The notes: a model not told the origin generated them from the letters alone. A DNA stretch of 64,000 bases from Rhizobium leguminosarum bv. trifolii WSM1325 (GCA_000023185.1 CP001622.1:3529501-3593500); one strand, 5' to 3'; counted from the stretch's first letter, positions 28,531 to 37,897 are shown. Made by a program: numbers and translations.

Positions 28531-30642
28531 TCATGCCGCCGGTTCGGCGCCCGCCCGCGCATGCGCGGCGTATCGTGCGACGGCAGCATCCACCTCCGCG
28601 TCGCGGTCGCCCGCCACCTGCACCGTCGGCACGGCGAATTCGATACCGTTTTCCTGGAAGGCATTACGAATCATCGCCAGCGCATTGCGGCGGATGACGA
28701 ATTGCTCGCCGGGCTTCGTCATCATCGACAGCCGGATTTCGATGGCGAATTCGCCGAACTGCTCGACACCCTTCATCTTCAGAGTCTCGATGATATGAGG
28801 GCCGAATTCCGGATTTTCGAGCAGCGTCTGGCCGATCTGCTTGATCACCTTCTTCGCCTTGACGAGATCGGTGTCGTATTTGACGTTGAGGCTGATCTTG
28901 TCGATCGTCCAGTCGCGATTGAGGTTCTTCACTGCGCCGAGTTCACCGAACGGCACCGTCGTCAGCGGCCCGCGATGATGTCTGAGCTTCACCGAACGCA
29001 GGCTGAAGGCCTCGACCACGCCCTTGTGGCTGCCGCTTTCGATATATTCGCCGATGCGGAAGGCATCGTCCCAGAGATAGAACATGCCGCTGATGACGTC
29101 CTTGACGATCGTCTGCGCGCCGAAACCGACCGCAACGCCGACGACACCGGCGCCGGCAATCAGCGGCCCGATTTCGATACCGAGGCCGGAGAGCACCATC
29201 AGAACGGCGATGACGGCAATGACGACGGCAAGGATATTGCGGAAGATCGGCAACAGCGTCTGTATCCGCGCGCGTTTGGCCTTCTCCTCATCCGTTGCTC
29301 CGCCATCCACGGATGATTCAAGCAGCTTGCCGTCGATATAGGCCTTGACGACATGCCAGAGCAGATCGGCGGCAAGCAGGATGACGATGCCGCCGATCAC
29401 GCCGCGCGCGATCTTGTCGATCATCGTTTCGCCGGCCGCCATCGTATCGGCACCGACGCCGAGCATATGCCCAAGCCAGATGGCGGCAACGGCAATGATC
29501 AGCGCCCGCACGCCACGGTCGAGCAGCACGGCTGCAATGGGCCGCGTGGCAAGGAAGCTCGCTTCGGTCTGCTGCAGCGATTTTACCGCAATCGTCGAGA
29601 CGGCAAGCACGCGCGGCAGCAGCAACACGTAAATGCCGAGCCAGAGCAGCCAGTTGAAGCCTGCGACCCAGAGGCTCCAGAGCAACAGGAAATAGACGGT
29701 GAGCGCCCAGGAGGTCCCGTGACCACGCTTCTCGTCCTTGTGCGGCCGCGACCAGACCGCCTCGATCGCAATCAACAATAGGCCGATGCCAAGGATATAG
29801 CCGACGAGGAGCCGCACGCTCGCAGAATAGCCGAGCGGCTCCATCGACTGGATCACCGCCCAGCCGAAAATGAAATAGATGACGAAGGTTGCACAGCGCC
29901 GATACCAGAAGAATGCGACGTCACGCGCCGGCATGATCGGAGCGGTGATCTCCTGTCGTTCTTCCTCGGCTCGCGCCAGCCCGATGAGATCGACCAGCAC
30001 GCCACCAAGGCAGATGGTGAAGCGCTGGACCACGAGCGCGACAACGCAAACGATCGCGATGCTCTGGCTGACCGGCGGCCAGCTGACGCTGAGAAGAGCA
30101 AGTGCCGTCGCCATCGCAAAGATCAGCGCCGGAATGACGCGCGGGGCGAGATGCATGCCCGCCATCTGCGCCGCCTGGCGACGGCGGCGGAAGGCATAGC
30201 GGGCAATGCGCTCGACGATGGTGCCGAGCAGGAAAATCGCCAGAAACTGCGCTATCATGCGTGGCCAGCCGATGGCGGCGATCTCGCCGAAAAACAGCGA
30301 AGAAGCATGGCCGACCTGCGAGGGCAGTGTCATCGCTGCATCGGAGACCATCGAGACGTGCCGACGGGCATGCTGGAGCAGACCTGACAGCACCGACATC
30401 TGGTCGCCGGCCGCCGAATCGCTCGCGGGTGCTGCCGCCATTTGCGTCGACATCCATTGTTTGACCTGAGGAGTCTGCATCAGCTCCATCATCTGACGCA
30501 CCTCGGCCGGCGGGGCGGCCGCGGCCGACACCTGCGCCGGCGACGTCTGGGCAAAGCCAGGCGAAACCGCCGAAAAAAGCGCGAGCAATGTCAGCATGCC
30601 GAATATGACGGCCTTCAAGCCCCTTGCCATGCCACGCTCCAT
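28531..30642 (-). CDS. MscS-family mechanosensitive channel, large type
   Basis: The 703-residue protein has a signal peptide (about 1-32, ending SPGFAQ), a periplasmic segment (about 33-125), about ten membrane helices, and the MscS pore and beta domain (about 500-690) with the pore-lining pattern GVVGVAVGFGAQTIVKDVISGMFYLWDDAFRIGEYIE. It resembles YbdG/YnaI-like or MscK-like channels. The start at 30642 is set by GGAGG five bases upstream, giving the signal peptide; the open frame goes further. It protects against osmotic downshock. Confidence 0.9.
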   Translation of the reverse strand: MERGMARGLKAVIFGMLTLLALFSAVSPGFAQTSPAQVSAAAAPPAEVRQMMELMQTPQVKQWMSTQMAAAPASDSAAGDQMSVLSGLLQHARRHVSMVSDAAMTLPSQVGHASSLFFGEIAAIGWPRMIAQFLAIFLLGTIVERIARYAFRRRRQAAQMAGMHLAPRVIPALIFAMATALALLSVSWPPVSQSIAIVCVVALVVQRFTICLGGVLVDLIGLARAEEERQEITAPIMPARDVAFFWYRRCATFVIYFIFGWAVIQSMEPLGYSASVRLLVGYILGIGLLLIAIEAVWSRPHKDEKRGHGTSWALTVYFLLLWSLWVAGFNWLLWLGIYVLLLPRVLAVSTIAVKSLQQTEASFLATRPIAAVLLDRGVRALIIAVAAIWLGHMLGVGADTMAAGETMIDKIARGVIGGIVILLAADLLWHVVKAYIDGKLLESSVDGGATDEEKAKRARIQTLLPIFRNILAVVIAVIAVLMVLSGLGIEIGPLIAGAGVVGVAVGFGAQTIVKDVISGMFYLWDDAFRIGEYIESGSHKGVVEAFSLRSVKLRHHRGPLTTVPFGELGAVKNLNRDWTIDKISLNVKYDTDLVKAKKVIKQIGQTLLENPEFGPHIIETLKMKGVEQFGEFAIEIRLSMMTKPGEQFVIRRNALAMIRNAFQENGIEFAVPTVQVAGDRDAEVDAAVARYAAHARAGAEPAA

Positions 30643-30848
30643 GACCGCCTCCAATGAAATGTCGGTCGCTTGTGCAGAGCAGCGCCGACATTTTGCAATG
30701 GATACTCGCGACCGTTGCCGCCAGCAAGCAGTAGGAAAACCATACTGATGGCTAGGAAAGGTCAACGTCGCCGCCTCTTCGAAACGAAACGCCGCGCTCG
30801 ATTTCAGAATGATGGCTTTGTCGGAACGGTGAGTGAAGTCGCTCGCCT

Positions 30849-31880
30849 TCAGGATTTCACGGCCGGTTTTTCCACGTGGCCGCCGAAGCCCGCGCGCATC
30901 GCCGACAGCACCTTGTTGGCGAATTCGTCATTGTCGCGCGAGGAGAAGCGACCGTAGAGCGCAGCGCTCAGCACCGGCGTCGGCACGCTTTCGTCGATTG
31001 CCGCCATGATCGTCCAGCGGCCTTCGCCGCTGTCCGAGACGCGGCCTGCATATTTCGAAAGTGCGGGATCGGCATGTAGCGCATCGGCCGTAAGATCGAG
31101 CAGCCAGGAGGTGATGACACTGCCGCGGCGCCAGACTTCGGCGACATCCTGCAGGTTGAAATCATATTGGAAATGTTCCGGATGGGCGAGCGGTGCGGTT
31201 TCCGCATCGGCCTCGTGCGAGGCGGCGCCGATATTGGCATGTTTCAGAATATTGATACCTTCGGCATAGGCGGCCATCAGGCCGTATTCGATGCCGTTAT
31301 GCACCATCTTGACGAAATGCCCGGCGCCATGCGGGCCGCAATGCAGGTAACCCTGCTCGGCGGTGCTGGCCGCAGCCGCTTCGACGCTCCGGTTGGGCGA
31401 GGCTTCCGTCTTGCCGACGCCGGGCGCCAGCGTCGCGAAGATCGGGGAAAGGTGTTCGACGATGCCCTTCTCGCCGCCGATCATCAGGCAATAACCGCGC
31501 TCGAGGCCGAAGACGCCGCCGCTTGTGCCGACATCGACATAGTGGATGCCCTTGGTGATGAGGTCGGCGCCGCGGCGGATGTCGTCATGGTAATAGGAGT
31601 TTCCGCCGTCGATGATGATATCGCCATTCTCAAGCAGCGGCACTAGGCTCGCCAGCACCTTGTCGACGATCGCCGCCGGCAGCATCAGCCAGATCGCGCG
31701 TGGATGGGTGAGCTTCGAGACGAATTCCGCGAGCGAAGCGCTGCCGGTCGCACCGAGGCCCGCGAGCTCGGCAACGCTTTCCGGCCTGGCGTCGTAAACG
31801 ACGCATTCGTGACCGCCCCGCATCAGGCGCTGGACCATATAATTGCCCATGCGGCCCAAACCAACCATGCCAAGCTGCAT
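30849..31880 (-). CDS. gnd: 6-phosphogluconate dehydrogenase, short type
   Basis: This enzyme oxidatively decarboxylates 6-phosphogluconate to ribulose 5-phosphate. The 343-residue product is the short (about 300-340 aa) NAD-preferring form: Rossmann motif VGLGRMG (5-11), IIDGGNSYYHDD, and substrate/catalytic motif GAGHFVKMVHNGIEYGLM. AGGAG upstream supports the ATG at 31880. It fits with transketolase and glycolytic genes elsewhere in the window. Confidence 0.93.
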   Translation of the reverse strand: MQLGMVGLGRMGNYMVQRLMRGGHECVVYDARPESVAELAGLGATGSASLAEFVSKLTHPRAIWLMLPAAIVDKVLASLVPLLENGDIIIDGGNSYYHDDIRRGADLITKGIHYVDVGTSGGVFGLERGYCLMIGGEKGIVEHLSPIFATLAPGVGKTEASPNRSVEAAAASTAEQGYLHCGPHGAGHFVKMVHNGIEYGLMAAYAEGINILKHANIGAASHEADAETAPLAHPEHFQYDFNLQDVAEVWRRGSVITSWLLDLTADALHADPALSKYAGRVSDSGEGRWTIMAAIDESVPTPVLSAALYGRFSSRDNDEFANKVLSAMRAGFGGHVEKPAVKS

Positions 31881-32015
31881 AATGAATCTCCTGGAAACCG
31901 AAATGAAGTATCGAATCCGGAAATTAGCACCCGCAGTGTGACAGGCAAGCAAAGTCTCGGTGATTTCGGCGAATGCGACGATTGCACCGCCGACCTCCCC
32001 GAGATCGACGTATCG

Positions 32016-32498
32016 TTAAATATCAGGCGCGCTGGCCGGCTCACCCTTCATCTCGCTGAGGAACATGCCCTCGCGCAGATTGATGCCGTATTCGACGAAA
32101 GCCTTCATGCAGCAAAGCATCTGCGTCCAGCCTTCGCAGTTGAGATAGGTGCCGCGCCGGCCGGAATCGTCTTCGCGCCAGCCGGTCTCGGCGATCGTCA
32201 CCAGCGTGCCGCCGTCTTCCAGCGGCTTGAAGTTCATCTCGACCAGCGTCTTGTACTTCGCCTCGTCTTCGCCAGTGCCGCCATCCCAGCGCAGCACGAT
32301 GCGGCTTTCCGGCACCAGTTCGACGACCTCGACCGGCGCATCCTTCCACCAGGTCACCGTCGTGCCCTTCACGAGCGGCGCGCTCGCTCCGCCGATCGTG
32401 GTGAAATAGCTGCTGAGCTTCTTCGGATTGACGACGGCATCGAACACCTCTGCGACGGGACGGCCGATGCGGCCGGAAACGCGGATTCCGAGAGACAT
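32016..32498 (-). CDS. SRPBCC (AHSA1-like) domain protein
   Basis: The 160-residue protein has the START/Bet v 1-like fold of AHSA1 family: VSGRIGRPVAEVFDAVVNPKKLSSYFT at the N-terminus, LVEMNFKPLEDGGTLVTIAE and GWTQMLCCMKAFVE at the C-terminus. Ligand unknown. AGGAG upstream sets the start at 32498. It is divergent from an ArsR regulator; this pairing is very common and suggests the regulator controls both. Confidence 0.88.
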   Translation of the reverse strand: MSLGIRVSGRIGRPVAEVFDAVVNPKKLSSYFTTIGGASAPLVKGTTVTWWKDAPVEVVELVPESRIVLRWDGGTGEDEAKYKTLVEMNFKPLEDGGTLVTIAETGWREDDSGRRGTYLNCEGWTQMLCCMKAFVEYGINLREGMFLSEMKGEPASAPDI

Positions 32499-32549
32499 GA
32501 CACTTCTCCTCTTCTCCATTGTGCCTGTTCCGTTGTACTTGGCGTCATT

Positions 32550-32569
32550 ATGTTATAAAAACATAACAT
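32550..32569. promoter_or_regulatory. Operator for the ArsR/SRPBCC pair, overlapping the arsR-type start codon
   Basis: ATGTTAT-AAAAAC-ATAACAT is a perfect 7-bp inverted repeat with a 6-base spacer, in the divergent promoter region. It covers the ATG of the regulator gene (32568-32570). No ribosome site is visible upstream of that ATG, so either the mRNA is leaderless or translation starts later. Confidence 0.75.
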
Positions 32570-32900
32570 GTCAAGCGAATCAACCGACGACCCAGTCTTC
32601 AAGGCGCTGGCGCATCATCGCCGCCGCGAAATCCTCGATCTGCTCAAGGATGGCCCCCGAACCACAGGGACCCTTTGCGAGATGTTTCCGGAGATGGATC
32701 GCTGCACGGTGATGCTGCATCTGAAGGTACTGGAAGAGGCCGATCTGGTCATCGCCAGGAAGGAAGGCCGCGAGCGCTGGAACCATCTGAACAGCCTGCC
32801 GATCAAGCACATCTATGACCGCTGGATCAGCGCCTATGCCGGCCATGCGCTCTCTATCCTCGACCGGCTGAAAGGCGACCTGGAAGGTCAGCCCGAATAA
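32568..32900 (+). CDS. ArsR family transcription regulator
   Basis: The 110-residue winged-helix protein has the ArsR fold: DPVFKALAHHRRREILDLLKDGPRTTGTLCEMF (about 8-40), DRCTVMLHLKVLEEADLVIARKEGRERW (about 44-71). Cysteines do not form a metal-site pair, so it more likely senses something other than metals, as in regulators divergent from SRPBCC genes. Start is uncertain because no ribosome site precedes the ATG. Confidence 0.9.
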   Translation: MSSESTDDPVFKALAHHRRREILDLLKDGPRTTGTLCEMFPEMDRCTVMLHLKVLEEADLVIARKEGRERWNHLNSLPIKHIYDRWISAYAGHALSILDRLKGDLEGQPE

Positions 32901-32976
32901 TGACCCGGCGTCAAACCGCCTTGCCGCCCGCCCCGCCGAAGCCCTATGCTGCAAAAAACGACACGGGATCAGACGG

Positions 32977-33513
32977 ATGACGATATCCGGAGCCGGCATA
33001 CGCCGCATGCGGCTGCTGCGGAGCATGAAGCAGGAACATCTCGCCGAACTCCTCGGCGTCAACCAGGCGACGATCTCACGCTGGGAGCGCGATAAGCTCG
33101 CCCTTTCGCCCGAACAGGCTATCAAGCTGGAACGGATTTTCGCCTCGCCGCCACATGCAGCAGTCGATGCGGCGCTGAAGCGGCTGGTCGAGGATTCCGT
33201 CCGGCCGGTGCATCTGATCTGCGACCGCACCCACCGGCTGCTCGCCACCTCTCGCCCGCGGCACGCGGAGTGGCGGGCGCCGCTCGGCGCCTTTCTCGGC
33301 CGCTCTCTATTCTCCTACGCCTCCGCCGAGATCGCCGCCGCCGAGCAGTCGCTGGAGGAGCGCGGCTGGCATGCGGGCAGGCTCTCGTCGCTGACGCTTG
33401 ATACCGGCGCCAACGGCAATGCGCTGCTGCCGATCGCCGCCGGCCGCATGACCTGGGAAAGGATCATGCTTTCCGATGGCAGCGCCGGCCGCCTCGTCAC
33501 GACCATCGGCTGA
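32977..33513 (+). CDS. XRE-family helix-turn-helix regulator
   Basis: The 178-residue protein has an N-terminal helix-turn-helix (IRRMRLLRSMKQEHLAELLGVNQATISRWERDKL, about 8-41) and a C-terminal part (about 65-178) that looks like a small sensory domain but is not recognised. It lies alone, 76 bp after the ArsR gene and about 100 bp before the epimerase gene; its targets are unknown. Confidence 0.82.
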   Translation: MTISGAGIRRMRLLRSMKQEHLAELLGVNQATISRWERDKLALSPEQAIKLERIFASPPHAAVDAALKRLVEDSVRPVHLICDRTHRLLATSRPRHAEWRAPLGAFLGRSLFSYASAEIAAAEQSLEERGWHAGRLSSLTLDTGANGNALLPIAAGRMTWERIMLSDGSAGRLVTTIG

Positions 33514-33610
33514 GCCTCAAGCTTTCCTGCACGCCCATGCATAATTTATGCGTTGCCTGAAAACCTTAGTCTTTATAGCGTCCGCCGCCGAACGGTCAGG
33601 AGACGATGTG

Positions 33611-34594
33611 ATGACGATACTGGTGACGGGAAGTGCCGGCCATCTCGGCGAGGCGCTGATGCAGACCTTGAGGGCGGAAAGCCGCTGGGTGCGCGGCATC
33701 GATATCAAGCCCTCGGCTTTTACCGACATGGTCGGCTCGATCAGTGATCGCGCCTTCGTCCGCCAGGTGATGTCGGGCATCAGCCACGTCATCCATGCCG
33801 CGACGCTGCACAAACCGCATGTGGCGACCCACGGCAATTATGATTTCCTCGACACCAATATCGCCGGCACTCTGCACCTGCTCGAAGAGGCGACCACCGC
33901 AGGCGTCGCAAGCTTCGTCTTCACCAGCACCACCAGCACCTTCGGTGCGGCATTGACGCCGGCTGCCGGCGAACCGGCGGCATGGGTGACCGAGGACGTG
34001 CTTCCCGTCGCGAAAAACATCTACGGCGTGACGAAACTCGCCGCCGAAGGTCTGTGCGAACTCTTCGCCCGCAAATCCGGCCTGCCGGTCGCCATTCTCA
34101 GGACTTCGCGTTTCTTTCCCGAAAATGACGACGATCCTGACATTCGCAACGGCTATTTGGCAGAGAACGCCCAGGCCAATGAGCTTCTTCACCGCCGCGT
34201 CGATATCAGCGACGTGGTCGGCGCCCATCTGCTGGCGCTCGAAAAGGCGCCGGCGATCGGCTTTGGCCGCTACATCATCTCCGCCACGACGCCGTTTTCG
34301 GCAAATGATCTCGCCGCGATCCGGCGCGACGCGCCTCACGTCGTCGAACGACTGTTCCAGGGTGCAGGCGCCCTTTACGCATCACGCGGCTGGAAGATGT
34401 TTCCTTCGCTCGACCGTGTCTATGTCAACGAACGCGCAAGGCGGGAACTCGGCTGGCAGCCGCGATATGATTTCCGTTTCGTGCTCGATTGCCTGCGCGA
34501 CAACAGGGAGTGGCGAAGCCCTTTGGCGCTGAATGTCGGCTCCAAGGGCTACCACGATGAGGTCTTCGCCGAAGGGCCTTACCCGGTCGGATAG
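33611..34594 (+). CDS. NAD(P)-dependent epimerase/dehydratase
   Basis: The 327-residue extended-SDR protein has ILVTGSAGHLGEAL (3-16), FTSTTSTFGA, and catalytic Tyr and Lys in NIYGVTKLAAE. It belongs to the NAD-dependent sugar epimerase group; the substrate cannot be read. AGGAG precedes the ATG at 33611; the open frame starts earlier at 33548 without one. Confidence 0.85.
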   Translation: MTILVTGSAGHLGEALMQTLRAESRWVRGIDIKPSAFTDMVGSISDRAFVRQVMSGISHVIHAATLHKPHVATHGNYDFLDTNIAGTLHLLEEATTAGVASFVFTSTTSTFGAALTPAAGEPAAWVTEDVLPVAKNIYGVTKLAAEGLCELFARKSGLPVAILRTSRFFPENDDDPDIRNGYLAENAQANELLHRRVDISDVVGAHLLALEKAPAIGFGRYIISATTPFSANDLAAIRRDAPHVVERLFQGAGALYASRGWKMFPSLDRVYVNERARRELGWQPRYDFRFVLDCLRDNREWRSPLALNVGSKGYHDEVFAEGPYPVG

Positions 34595-34839
34595 AGCAGC
34601 GAGCTGCAATGCGGACACGCGAAAGCCCGACTTCCTCTCCAGCATGACGCTTTCGCTGAGAAGTGTCATCCAGATATCACGATCCCGTCATAGACCGTCT
34701 GCCGGGGATATGGGCGACGAAATCCAGGGCGTGTTGCGCCATCGGGAAATCGAATCCAGGCCGGGGTGTCATTTGAAGCGGTGTCCAGCCTGCGGGCGGA
34801 AGCCGTTTCGAGAGCGCTTTTGACCGAGAGGGTATTTCC

Positions 34840-36327
34840 ATGAAGAATGTCAGACCTTACACAGCGCGGCTTTTCGCCGCGGTTCTCGCGGCATCCGCCG
34901 CCGTGCCAGTCGTCGCAATGGCCGAGAATTCCGCCACCGTCGGCGGCCTCACCTTCGTCAACAAGGGCCTGGTGGGCATCGGCCGCATTCCGGCCAACCA
35001 GCGTGACAAATTCGGCGAGACCTTCGGTTCCGGCTCGGGCATGGCGATCGATCCCGCCGCCTGGAGCCGCGACGGCGCCGGCTACAAGGGCACGCTCTAC
35101 CTGTTGCCCGACCGCGGTTACAACGCCGTCGGCACCGTTGATTACCGGCCACGTCTGAACACCATCTCGATCGGCCTGACGCCGACCGCTCCGGGTGCGG
35201 CACCCGAGGTTGGCAAGGAACAGTCGGGCGTCGACGCAAGGCTCGTCGATTCCACACTCTTCGTCGACGACAGGGGCGGCGACATGACCGGTCTCGACCC
35301 GGAATCCGGCGTCCGCCCCGCTGCCGGTGATTTTCCGCCGCTGCCGCAGGCGACGAACGGCAAGATCGCGCTCGACAATGAAGCCATCATCCGCATGGCC
35401 GACGGCAGCATGTTCGTCAGCGACGAATATGGTCCTTATATCTATCACTTCTCCGCTGACGGCCACCTGCTCTCCGCCACCCAGCCGCCGAAGGCGCTTT
35501 TGCCGATGCGCAAGGGCGCGTTGAGCTTTGCCTCCAACAATCCCGGCCCCGGCGCCTCCGCTCCGGACCCGAAAGATCCGGAGACCGGCCGCCAGAACAA
35601 CCAGGGTCTCGAAGGCATGGCGATGACGCCTGATGGTAAGTTCATCATCGCTGTGCTGCAATCGGCTGCCCGCCAGGACGGCGGCGATTCCGGCTCGACC
35701 CGGCAGAATACCCGCGCGCTGATCTATGACGCCGCCGATCCCGATCACCTGAAACTGATGCACGAATATGTCGTGCCGCTGCCGGTCTTCAAGGACGCCA
35801 AGGACAAGACGATGATCGCCGCCGAGAGCGAAATCGTCGCCCTGTCCGACAAGACCTTCCTGATGCTCGCCCGTGACAGCGGCAACGGCCAGGGCCTGAA
35901 GGGCGACACCTCGCTCTACCGCAAGGTCGACATCGTCGACGTTTCCGCCGCGACCGACATTGCCGGCAGCAATTTCGATGACGGCAAGCCGATCGCGCCG
36001 AAGGGCGTCATCGATCCCTCGCTGACGCCGGCGACGCTGATACCCTTCATCGACCTCAACGACAAGGTCGACCTCGCCCGCTTCGGCCTGCACAACGGCG
36101 CGCCGAACGACAAGAACAATCTGTCGGAAAAATGGGAAGCCATGGGTCTGGCGAGCGTTCTCAACCCGAACCTGCCGGACGACTACTTCCTGTTCGTCGC
36201 CAATGACAACGACTTTTTGACGCAGGATGGTTTCCAGGTGGGTGCCGCCTACAAGGCCGACGGCGGTGCCGACGTCGACACAATGTTCCAGGTCTTCCAG
36301 GTCACCCTTCCAGGTCTGAAGAAGTAA
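34840..36327 (+). CDS. Exported phytase-like esterase (PF13449 type)
   Basis: The 495-residue protein has a signal peptide (about 1-28, ending VVAMA) and the esterase-like phytase fold: GSGSGMAIDPAAW, LYLLPDRGYN, VSDEYGPYIYHF, NNQGLEGMAMTPDGKFI and EIVALSDKTFLMLARDSGNG. It is predicted to be a periplasmic beta-propeller phosphoesterase, though activity is not shown for most of the family. It stands alone, with 245 bp upstream that I could not assign. Confidence 0.85.
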   Translation: MKNVRPYTARLFAAVLAASAAVPVVAMAENSATVGGLTFVNKGLVGIGRIPANQRDKFGETFGSGSGMAIDPAAWSRDGAGYKGTLYLLPDRGYNAVGTVDYRPRLNTISIGLTPTAPGAAPEVGKEQSGVDARLVDSTLFVDDRGGDMTGLDPESGVRPAAGDFPPLPQATNGKIALDNEAIIRMADGSMFVSDEYGPYIYHFSADGHLLSATQPPKALLPMRKGALSFASNNPGPGASAPDPKDPETGRQNNQGLEGMAMTPDGKFIIAVLQSAARQDGGDSGSTRQNTRALIYDAADPDHLKLMHEYVVPLPVFKDAKDKTMIAAESEIVALSDKTFLMLARDSGNGQGLKGDTSLYRKVDIVDVSAATDIAGSNFDDGKPIAPKGVIDPSLTPATLIPFIDLNDKVDLARFGLHNGAPNDKNNLSEKWEAMGLASVLNPNLPDDYFLFVANDNDFLTQDGFQVGAAYKADGGADVDTMFQVFQVTLPGLKK

Positions 36328-36409
36328 CGGACGCGCTGAAGAAGGGCGAACGGGCAACCCGCGTTCGCCCGCCATATCCGGCGTCTTCGCTGAAAATGGA
36401 AGGAAAGGG

Positions 36410-36567
36410 TGCGATCCACGACCACCGATGGATGTTTACGATCCTGGGTGCCTACAAACGTAGGTGGGCGCCGTGTGTCCAGGCCCACGGGCCTGGCCAG
36501 GGACAGCTCCCTTTGGATCGAGTATGGCCCCAGGGATTGTGGTTCCTGTCGAGAGGCGCAGACCGCA
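36410..36567 (-). ncRNA. ssrS: Probable 6S RNA
   Basis: The minus strand can form a 6S-like rod. The ends pair (TGCGGTC at 36567-36561 with GATCGCA at 36416-36410), an apical hairpin CCAGGCC / GGCCTGG lies near the middle (36479-36496), and a small hairpin CCTAC-AAAC-GTAGG sits on the 3' side (36451-36464), as in 6S central bubbles. Upstream is TATATAT (36573-36578) at the right distance for a -10 box, giving a transcript of about 158 nt. Position just downstream of zapA matches 6S in other alphaproteobacteria. Not confirmed by alignment. Confidence 0.6.
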
Positions 36568-36631
36568 TGGCGATATATAAGGTTGTTTGCGCTGCCGCGC
36601 CAGTGGCGACGGAAGGCCGCCCCTATTTAAT

Positions 36632-36903
36632 TAGAGCCTTTCCTGGTCAGATTGAAGCATTCTGCCGGAGCAGGTTTTCGTCAGGGCAGAGGCGATTGGC
36701 GAAGGGCATACCTCTTGGTACGTCCGAGCCGATCGCCTTTGGCCTGGCGGAAAGATGCCCGGCCCTTCGGGTTGGCTGAAACGGGCCGGCTGATCGACCG
36801 GCCGGCTTGGCCGTAGAGCCGGGCTACGACACGCGCCGGCCGGTCGACCATCCGACTCCGTTTGAGCCAACAGAATGCTTCAATCTGACCAGGAAAGGCT
36901 CTA
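36632..36903. mobile_element. MITE-like element with 33-bp perfect terminal inverted repeats
   Basis: The arms 36632-36664 and 36871-36903 are perfect reverse complements (33 bp; ends TAGAGCCTTTCCTGGTCAG). The 206 bp between hold further GC-rich palindromes and no plausible gene. The outermost TA of both arms could be a target-site duplication, as for IS630/Tc1-type elements, leaving ends GAGCC. The element ends 3 bp from the zapA stop codon and separates zapA from the probable 6S RNA. It may also belong to the rhizobial mosaic intergenic elements. Confidence 0.75.
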
Positions 36904-36906
36904 GGA

Positions 36907-37284
36907 TCAATTGAGTTCGGGGGCGGACCGGCCATTCAGCTTGTCGGTGATGCCGCGGATGCGGCTCGACACTTCGCTCAGCGCTGCGGCAAGATTTTCC
37001 TCGGTCCGGGCGGTGGCTGCAAGCACCGTATCGCGATTGCCGCGCAGCGTCTCGAGCTCGGACTCCAATCCGGCGACGCGGCGCGTCAACTCGGCAATCT
37101 CGTCCGTGATCATGATGCCGGCCATGACGGTGATCCTCAGATCGCCGATTTCGCCGAACTGATCCTTGAGATGGCCGACATAGCGGTCGAAACGGGTGGC
37201 GAGATCGGTCAGGTGATCCTCCTGCCCTTCCTCGCAGGCCATGCGATAGGCCTTGCCGTCGATCGTTACCGTCACCTGCGCCAT
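36907..37284 (-). CDS. zapA: Cell division protein ZapA
   Basis: ZapA cross-links FtsZ filaments at the division ring. The 125-residue protein has the N-terminal globular part MAQVTVTIDGKAYRMACEEGQEDHLTDLATRFD (1-33) and a C-terminal coiled coil (about 65-118). Length is typical of alphaproteobacteria. It is preceded by the DUF4164 gene, 15 bp away, and followed at once by the MITE-like element and probable 6S RNA. Confidence 0.93.
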   Translation of the reverse strand: MAQVTVTIDGKAYRMACEEGQEDHLTDLATRFDRYVGHLKDQFGEIGDLRITVMAGIMITDEIAELTRRVAGLESELETLRGNRDTVLAATARTEENLAAALSEVSSRIRGITDKLNGRSAPELN

Positions 37285-37299
37285 GCCAAACTCTTCCTA

Positions 37300-37575
37300 T
37301 CAGCGATCCAGAACTGCGCGGATCGTTTCCATGGCCGTCACCAGCCGCCGCGATACCTCGCGATTAACCTCTTCCAGCCGGTTGGCGCGGAATTCGGCCT
37401 GGTCGAGCTCCTGCGCCAGGCGCGAGCGGTCGGCGTGCACACGCCGCACCTCGCCCTCGATCTCGCCCTGCTCGCGCTGCCGTTCGACGCGCATGTCGAC
37501 GGCGTTTTCGAGGCTCGATATCGCCTGTCTCAATTCGTTGAGCGCTGCTTCCATGGTTTTGCCTGTGGGCATCAT
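37300..37575 (-). CDS. DUF4164 coiled-coil protein upstream of zapA
   Basis: The 91-residue protein is almost entirely coiled coil (MEAALNELRQAISSLENAV then RVERQREQGEIEGEVRRVHADRSRLAQELDQAEFRANRLEEVN). It matches the small DUF4164 family found ahead of zapA in rhizobia and may act with it in division. Three in-frame ATGs lie in the first eight codons; the first is used here. Function is inferred from position only. Confidence 0.82.
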   Translation of the reverse strand: MMPTGKTMEAALNELRQAISSLENAVDMRVERQREQGEIEGEVRRVHADRSRLAQELDQAEFRANRLEEVNREVSRRLVTAMETIRAVLDR

Positions 37576-37798
37576 GTCTTTCCGATTCCCGCGCAGGATC
37601 CGCGAATCGGCACGCCGCGCCGATCCTGCGATTTCAAAAGGATATGCAGCTCGCTAACGGCCCGTCAATAAATCCTGTCACTTGCCCACCGGCCTATCCT
37701 GTGGATGAGCGTTTTACACATCGATTTCGTCATTTGTACAATCGCGTGATCAAATGTCAAAAATCGCCGCTTCCCGCCCGGATTTGACCTGCCATTTA

Positions 37799-37826
37799 TT
37801 GACTTGCCCGTCCCAACTGCTATGTC
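37799..37826 (+). promoter_or_regulatory. Possible sigma-70 promoter of tkt
   Basis: TTGACT (37799-37804) and TATGTC (37821-37826), separated by 16 bp, lie about 70 bp before the tkt start. Confidence 0.5.
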
Positions 37827-37897
37827 TCTGCCGCTTTCACTCGATGGTCTTGGAGGCTCGAGGCCATCCCCCGACACCCGGAACTTGCGGAAAAGCC

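Noticed and set aside
34660..34700. Possible Pho box before the phytase-like gene (GTGTCAT and CGTCAT copies).
   Set aside because: Spacing does not fit the 18-bp Pho box.
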